NCBI GenBank assembly: GCA_937928215.1
Contig: CALFWL010000031.1
Span: 1-41,336, forward strand
Source: an uncultured Pirellulaceae bacterium
GTDB lineage: Bacteria; Planctomycetota; Planctomycetia; Pirellulales; Pirellulaceae
Reading direction: 5' to 3'
Length of the DNA stretch: 41,336 bases
The notes beneath the pieces were generated by a model. The model made no database searches, was not told the DNA's origin, and was given only the letters and a program-made list of their open reading frames with translations. Below are positions 36,954 through 41,336 of the stretch, one piece after another. Position 1 is the first letter of the stretch. The number at the start of each line of letters is the position of its first letter. Made by a program: the position numbers and the translations under genes.

Positions 36954-38033
36954 TCAGCCCTCGTGCGCCGTCCCCTGCACGAACGTCTGATTCCACTCGA
37001 CCGCCATCATCATCGAGTTAATTCCAGAGCCAATTCCGAGCATGGCGACCTTGTGCCCAGGCTGAACGAAGTGCTGCTCGCAAGCCATCGCCATCGAGAT
37101 CGGTAACGCGGCGGCCCCCGTATTACCGAGCGTGTCAAAGGTTACAAAGTCGTTCTTGGGATCGAAACCGAACGCCTCGAGCATCAGCTTTTGATGAGCG
37201 ATTCCCACCTGATGACAAATCGTGCGATCGACCGTTTCGTTCTTCCAACCGGATGCTGCAAAAAAATCGGCAAGCGTTGCGACTCCTGTTTCGACTCCGC
37301 GTTTGAGCAACTCTTCTGAGTCGGTCGACATCAGCGGAGCCATATCCGCGCCAGCTTGGTCTTGGTGGCTTTGACACAAGTCGTGCCATTGAGTGTTCGC
37401 ATTCACCGCTGCGGCAACCAGCCGATTACCTGTCTGGCTGATCGAATCATGCACCAGCAGTACCGCGCAACTTGCCGATCCGATAGTCAAACTGGCAATC
37501 GCCTGCTTGATTGATTTGCGAGTCAGCGTGGTGTCCTGATTCAGCGTGTCGATCGTTGTCTCGACCAGTTGACGACCTCCTTCGCTACCCACCACTAGCG
37601 CGGCTTGGATCTGCCCAAGCTCGATCATGTTCGCCGCCTGCGACAACCCGGTCAGAATGCCGAGACAAGCATTGGAAATATCAAAAATCATCGCCTGCTG
37701 AGGCAATCCGACCTGATGATGAACCGTACAAGCGGTCGCCGGCTCCAGAAAGTCGCGGCACACAGAACCATGGATCAGGCAGCCAACCCGATCCGCCGGA
37801 AAAGAGGCCGCATTCAACGCATTGCGACAGCTGACGACACTCAGCTCGCTCGGCCGAGTCCCCGGCGTCCAGAATCGGCGCTCGCGGATGCCTGTCATCA
37901 ACTCCAGTCTTCCCGACGGCAGCCGCAATCGTTCGTACAAAGGAGACAGTTTTTGCTCGACATCGTCGCTGGTCCAGATTTCCGTTGGGATGGTGTACCC
38001 GAATGATTCCAAGCAAACGTGGGAATATTTCAT
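36954..38033 (-). CDS. oleA: OleA-like thiolase (head-to-head acyl condensation)
   Basis: A 359-residue thiolase-fold enzyme of the OleA/FabH branch, from the ATG at 38033. OleA condenses two long acyl-CoAs to a 2-alkyl-3-ketoacid, the first step of long-chain olefin synthesis. Catalytic residues in family context: Cys123 in FDISNACLGILTG, His274 in TICHQVGIAHQ, Asn304 in TLGNTGAAALP. The Glu in SVCRDFLEPAT (about 97) matches the OleA-specific glutamate region, and LGIGSGINSMM is the C-terminal mark. No oleB, oleC or oleD stands beside it. A related long-chain ketosynthase is the alternative. Confidence 0.85.
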   Translation of the reverse strand: MKYSHVCLESFGYTIPTEIWTSDDVEQKLSPLYERLRLPSGRLELMTGIRERRFWTPGTRPSELSVVSCRNALNAASFPADRVGCLIHGSVCRDFLEPATACTVHHQVGLPQQAMIFDISNACLGILTGLSQAANMIELGQIQAALVVGSEGGRQLVETTIDTLNQDTTLTRKSIKQAIASLTIGSASCAVLLVHDSISQTGNRLVAAAVNANTQWHDLCQSHQDQAGADMAPLMSTDSEELLKRGVETGVATLADFFAASGWKNETVDRTICHQVGIAHQKLMLEAFGFDPKNDFVTFDTLGNTGAAALPISMAMACEQHFVQPGHKVAMLGIGSGINSMMMAVEWNQTFVQGTAHEG

Positions 38034-38520
38034 GACGAACGCGGCAAAGAGAGCAAGAAACAAATTAACGAAAATTTAACCGCCAGCGAACACACTCTTG
38101 ACCCAAGTTTAACGGGGTAAGCTGATCCAGAACGAGAACCGATGAGGCAGTCAAGAACAGTTGAAAAACAGACATCGATCAAACGAATCAAAAACAATAA
38201 CGCTAGCACTGCATTTTGCCTGCACAAGATACAGTAGGTTCACACAATATTCGCTGAAAATGATGGGTTGACTTTGACTGACTTTTTTGACGCGTAAGAA
38301 TTGGCCTTGTCGCAAATGATTGCGACACGTTCACGCCCTCAAGGACCCCGACGAAGCACAGGACTTGCTGATGTCGGTGATTGGCAACTTCAGAAAACGA
38401 GTTTTGATTTCTGAACTTGCTGTCACCCGCCTTCCTCCTGATGCCGGTTTCAATCACGATTCGTGTTTGCATAACGGTCGCCTCTTCCGGACCCTCCTTG
38501 CCTAGGAACGGGCCTAGCAT

Positions 38521-38561
38521 GTTAGCGAATAAAGCCTGAATGATACAGGCTCGTTAGCGAA
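38521..38561 (+). promoter_or_regulatory. Direct repeats flanking a hairpin, operator-like
   Basis: Two perfect copies of GTTAGCGAA (38521-38529 and 38553-38561) lie 32 bp apart, centre to centre, and enclose a 6-bp stem AGCCTG/CAGGCT (38533-38538 and 38546-38551). The unit ends 35 bases before the start of the amidotransferase-like gene. The 32-bp spacing is about three helical turns, as for paired regulator sites. It could also be leader RNA structure. Confidence 0.4.
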
Positions 38562-38584
38562 CGTTCACGAAGAACTACTCAGTC

Positions 38585-38589
38585 AGGAG
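38585..38589 (+). promoter_or_regulatory. Strong ribosome binding site
   Basis: AGGAG seven bases before the ATG at 38597. It is one of the few near-consensus Shine-Dalgarno sites in the window and fixes this start. Confidence 0.85.
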
Positions 38590-38596
38590 AGACAAG

Positions 38597-39349
38597 ATGC
38601 ACGTTAAGCCTCTTATTGGAATCAATGCAGACTATCGTACCGCAGAAGGAAAGCAGCCTTCATTCTCCGTCGTGACCGCTGGTTACTACGACAGTATCTT
38701 GAAAGCTGGTGGAATCCCGGTAATCGTTCCCCCGATGACCGAAGAAGATGATATTCAAGCAATCCTTGAGAAGTTGGACGGATTTGTGCTGGTGGGCGGG
38801 GCTGATCTTGATCCAAGAAAAGACGGTTTCATGCTTCATCCTTCGGTTCGTCCCATGTCATCACGACGTGAAAATTTCGACCGGAAACTGATGCAGCTAA
38901 TTGCCGATATGCGTCTTCCCGTGTTCGGCATTGGCGTTGGGATGCAACTGCTGAATGTCACGATGCATGGCAATCTGTTTCTGAACATCAGCGACGATGT
39001 TCCGTCAGCGATTCCTCACCGAGATCCTCTCGACCCAGCCCATCGCCACGGTCTGGAGATCGTTCAGGAATCCTTAATGGGACGAGTCTATGGCGATGGC
39101 GAAATTCGCGTCAGCAGTCGTCATCACATGGCAATCGACGAAGTTGCACCCGGATTCAACGTAACTGCTCGCTGCCCCGACGGAATTGTTGAAGCCATCG
39201 AGAGCGACATGCCCGATTGGATCGCCATCGGAACCCAGTTTCATCCTGAGAACGACGCGGCTTCTGCATTGGACCTGAGAATCTTCGAGGAATTTCTTGA
39301 CCTCGTTCGCGAGCCGGTCGGCGCAACAAACATGCGAATTGCCGCCTGA
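38597..39349 (+). CDS. Class I glutamine amidotransferase-like protein (C26 family), nucleophile lost
   Basis: A 250-residue protein of the gamma-glutamyl-GABA hydrolase (PuuD-like, peptidase C26) family. The fold marks are LDGFVLVGGADLDP, the nucleophile-elbow region VFGIGVGMQLLN, SSRHHMAID and TQFHPEND. The expected elbow is GICRGMQ; here the Cys is Gly113 and the Arg is Val114, so the usual hydrolase chemistry is impossible. The His216 and Glu218 partners remain. It may be a binding or regulatory protein, or use another mechanism. A strong ribosome binding site precedes the ATG, so it is probably expressed. Confidence 0.85.
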   Translation: MHVKPLIGINADYRTAEGKQPSFSVVTAGYYDSILKAGGIPVIVPPMTEEDDIQAILEKLDGFVLVGGADLDPRKDGFMLHPSVRPMSSRRENFDRKLMQLIADMRLPVFGIGVGMQLLNVTMHGNLFLNISDDVPSAIPHRDPLDPAHRHGLEIVQESLMGRVYGDGEIRVSSRHHMAIDEVAPGFNVTARCPDGIVEAIESDMPDWIAIGTQFHPENDAASALDLRIFEEFLDLVREPVGATNMRIAA

Positions 39350-39733
39350 TGGGAACCTCGGACGATCGATGCCCGAAGCAGTTTGCGGTACGGATCACAC
39401 TTTTCAGCAAGTGGTTTGTCTGGCTTGAATATTCGGGTTAGCGATGTCATCTCGTCTTGGTTTCCCTGCTTCAAACAGGAATGACAAACCTAATTTTGAT
39501 TCGTTCCAAACCACGTGGCTGACGCTTCACGGAAGAAGCTTTAGTCCAACAGCAGGTGCTAGCAAACTTTGCGTGCGATACAGAAGCGAATGATCTGCTC
39601 GATGGAATGCACTCAACGGACGGGGACGGACCCCAGAATCGATTAGTGCAAGCGACAGAACGCGAGACGCAACGGAATGCCGCCTGATCAGCAGAACGGC
39701 AGCAAACTTGTAAAAAACGAATTGTCCTTCAAT
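39350..39733 (+). other. Region between the amidotransferase-like gene and a terminator
   Basis: 384 bp with no recognised gene. Open frames are short and without family resemblance. As a strong plus-strand terminator follows, this is either a long 3' untranslated region or the body of a small RNA. No tRNA, tmRNA or known riboswitch core was seen. Confidence 0.35.
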
Positions 39734-39765
39734 GGCTCTGCCGATAATACGGCAGGGCCTTTTTT
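39734..39765 (+). terminator. Intrinsic terminator
   Basis: The stem GGCTCTGCCG/CGGCAGGGCC (one G-U pair, loop of six) is followed at once by six T. It is a textbook plus-strand terminator, 385 bp past the nearest upstream stop and 175 bp before the next gene. Confidence 0.88.
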
Positions 39766-39940
39766 GTTTGATATTGGTCCGTCTCCGTTGATTCTGGTCG
39801 TTCGCATTTTCCGAACATCGCAGACTCCGCTCATTGCTGTGCGCGACCGGGAGAATTCGAGTATCAGCCAAGACCGCGGCGATTGTTCAGCTGCGATCGA
39901 CGGTACCGGTCCGGTCGCATCATGAAAACCAATTGACCAT

Positions 39941-41305
39941 ATGATTCTACCCCTGACATCTCGATCACATCATGCTCCCGATGATCCGGCTCAACGTATC
40001 GATCGGACGCTCGATGATCGAGGGCACCGGCTGATCGCGGGGCTCAGCACGTCTGTCAACTTTGACCGAATTGATGCCGTGCTGATGGTGGCAGTTGGGC
40101 ACGGCAAGTACCTGCGAATTCGACACATCGAAGCGGAATCTCAATCCATTCCGCAAACATTACAGTCCGCGTTAGCCGACATCACATCGAGCCCGCAACC
40201 GTCCATCACCGATGCGCGGCAACTTTCGAACGATCTGGCTCTCCACCAAGCCAGCCTCTTTGAGAAGATCAAATGCAGCGCGGGGAAGTATGTTGCCAGA
40301 ATTCTTGCCATTGCGGTGGATGATCCGGGACTCTGGTGGACCGATTTTGATGGTTCGCTACAGTATTCCGGACTTTGTGATCCGGTTCGCTTGAGCCAGC
40401 TGACTGGCGTGACGGTGGTCGATGACTTTCCCGCCAGAGATGTCGCGGCAGGTGGATCCGGTCGGTTCTTGGACGCACTTCCGCTTTGGTTCTTGCATTC
40501 GGATCGCTCCAACAATGTGGCTGCCGACCATCGTCTGGTTTTGCGATTGAACGAAGATGCCACCGGCTATTGGATTCCGGCGTCTGACGGCCTTGACGCT
40601 GACCTACCCAATATCGCTGCAATCGGCCCAACGCCGAGCGTTGCGTTCCTTGACCATTTACTTTTGCACGTGGAAGCCGATCGGCTACCGCATTCGGGGC
40701 AATCGGAAACTGGTTCCGAGTGCCCGATCGAGCAACGGTATGCCGATGGCACACGAAACCCTGACTTAATCGATCAATGGAATCGAATCTGGCTGGACTC
40801 GATCAGCAATCACTCGAAAGGCATGCGACGGCCAGACGAAACCGATCGCAAACTGGCAAGTATTCTCGAAGAGCCCAGATTTCAGTCGATCAATCACTCT
40901 GACATCATTCGCAGTGCGGTCTATTGGATCATCGAACTGATCATCGCCGAAATTTCACCCGCACAGGCTCGTGCAGACCAAGTTTATTTTGCCACCCAAA
41001 CAGAATTAGCTCCCTGCTTGATCAACCAACTTATCCAAGCGGCCAATTTCGACAAATCGCGTGTTCATTCCGCTCCACCGATCTCCAACTCAACATCCAA
41101 TTATCCAACCAAGGCGATCTGCGCCGCAGTGCTTGGTTTGCTGCATATCGATCAGATGCCAGCCAACGTTCCTGATCTTACGGGGGCAACAGAACAGCGA
41201 ATTCTCGGCAGGCTGTCCATGGGCAAGCCGTCCAATTGGCGACAGTTGCTCCGCGAGATGGCAGATTTCCACCCTCCAGCGATGAAGTTGCGAGAAGCGG
41301 TCTGA
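39941..41305 (+). CDS. AnmK-like protein (anhydro-MurNAc kinase family), divergent
   Basis: A 454-residue protein related to anhydro-N-acetylmuramic acid kinase, which phosphorylates recycled cell-wall sugar. The best-preserved parts are LTGVTVVDDFPARDVAAGG (Asp167 at the catalytic Asp position) and the C-terminal AAVLGLLHIDQMPANVP followed by LTGATE. The N-terminal phosphate loop, normally SGTSxDGxD, reads GLSTSVNFDRID, and the NIGGIAN segment reads RLNEDAT. The kinase activity is therefore doubtful. It is longer than the usual 370 residues. No other recycling gene is near. The family call is moderately sure; the function is not. Confidence 0.7.
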   Translation: MILPLTSRSHHAPDDPAQRIDRTLDDRGHRLIAGLSTSVNFDRIDAVLMVAVGHGKYLRIRHIEAESQSIPQTLQSALADITSSPQPSITDARQLSNDLALHQASLFEKIKCSAGKYVARILAIAVDDPGLWWTDFDGSLQYSGLCDPVRLSQLTGVTVVDDFPARDVAAGGSGRFLDALPLWFLHSDRSNNVAADHRLVLRLNEDATGYWIPASDGLDADLPNIAAIGPTPSVAFLDHLLLHVEADRLPHSGQSETGSECPIEQRYADGTRNPDLIDQWNRIWLDSISNHSKGMRRPDETDRKLASILEEPRFQSINHSDIIRSAVYWIIELIIAEISPAQARADQVYFATQTELAPCLINQLIQAANFDKSRVHSAPPISNSTSNYPTKAICAAVLGLLHIDQMPANVPDLTGATEQRILGRLSMGKPSNWRQLLREMADFHPPAMKLREAV

Positions 41306-41336
41306 AGGAAGACTGATCGAGGCGGATCTTTCGTCC

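Larger units (their letters stand above)
38034..38596. other. Divergent spacer between oleA and the amidotransferase-like gene
   Basis: 563 bp. An 8-bp hairpin TGTCGCAA/TTGCGACA lies near 38308-38327, and a repeat-plus-hairpin structure at 38521-38561 is listed separately. Open frames here of up to 105 codons show no family resemblance. The rest should hold the promoters of both flanking genes. Confidence 0.4.

Noticed and set aside
38203-38520. A 105-codon minus-strand ORF upstream of the amidotransferase-like gene
   Set aside because: No family resemblance, no ribosome binding site, and biased composition typical of a non-coding open frame.

Overview
The window reads as a chromosomal segment of a free-living planctomycete, most likely of the Pirellulaceae (Rhodopirellula-like). 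The grounds are the gene content: a PEP-CTERM secreted protein, OleA and OleD homologues, a CrtI-type oxidoreductase/ACP/ketosynthase cluster, a HIS6-type HisA, a GroES gene without groEL, mostly weak Shine-Dalgarno sites, moderate GC and small operons separated by repeat-bearing spacers. Most of the window is housekeeping. There is no phage, no insertion sequence with a transposase and no CRISPR array. Taxonomy and functions are inferred from motifs read by eye; no database search was run.

Layout. 1-5.3 kb: hisA (+), an N-formylglutamate amidohydrolase (-), an initiator-type tRNA-Met (-), trmL (-), ispG (+) and mgtE (+). 5.4-11.2 kb, all minus: a KS-ACP-FAD oxidoreductase-nrdR group, preceded by an OleD-like reductase and an arginyltransferase-family gene. 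At 11.4 kb lies a C-terminal remnant of an AstE/aspartoacylase-family gene. 11.9-16.7 kb: a translation/replication block read as rplY-pth-rpsF-ssb-rplI-dnaB, without rpsR, with a 284-bp element bounded by inverted repeats between rplI and dnaB. 17-22.7 kb: groES (+), malQ (-), purE-purK (+, overlapping by 4 bp), and an NTP/NDP-translocase-like membrane protein (-).

22.7-31 kb: a repeat-rich spacer, then rlmN and apt (-), a small membrane protein (-), purU (+), eno (-), ribE and rsmA (+) and rimI (-). 31.4-35.7 kb: a surface glycan or lipid cluster (membrane glycosyltransferase, B12-dependent radical SAM protein, CelD/BcsL-type acyltransferase). 36-41.3 kb: a PEP-CTERM protein and oleA (-), then a class I glutamine amidotransferase-like protein that has lost its nucleophilic cysteine and an AnmK-like protein with a degenerate nucleotide-binding region (+).

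The most unusual material is outside the core genes. (1) A dispersed element of about 100 bp, bounded by inverted repeats, occurs near 23.0 kb and 31.4 kb; both copies can encode the same acidic peptide core (LPDEDDS...L.E.NEI), with only synonymous differences over the first seven codons. (2) A MITE-like element with 16-bp inverted repeats sits between rplI and dnaB. (3) A fatty-acid-type condensing cluster with a CrtI-type oxidoreductase, and widely separated OleA and OleD homologues, point to unusual long-chain lipid or hydrocarbon chemistry. (4) Two enzyme homologues near the right end lack key active-site residues.
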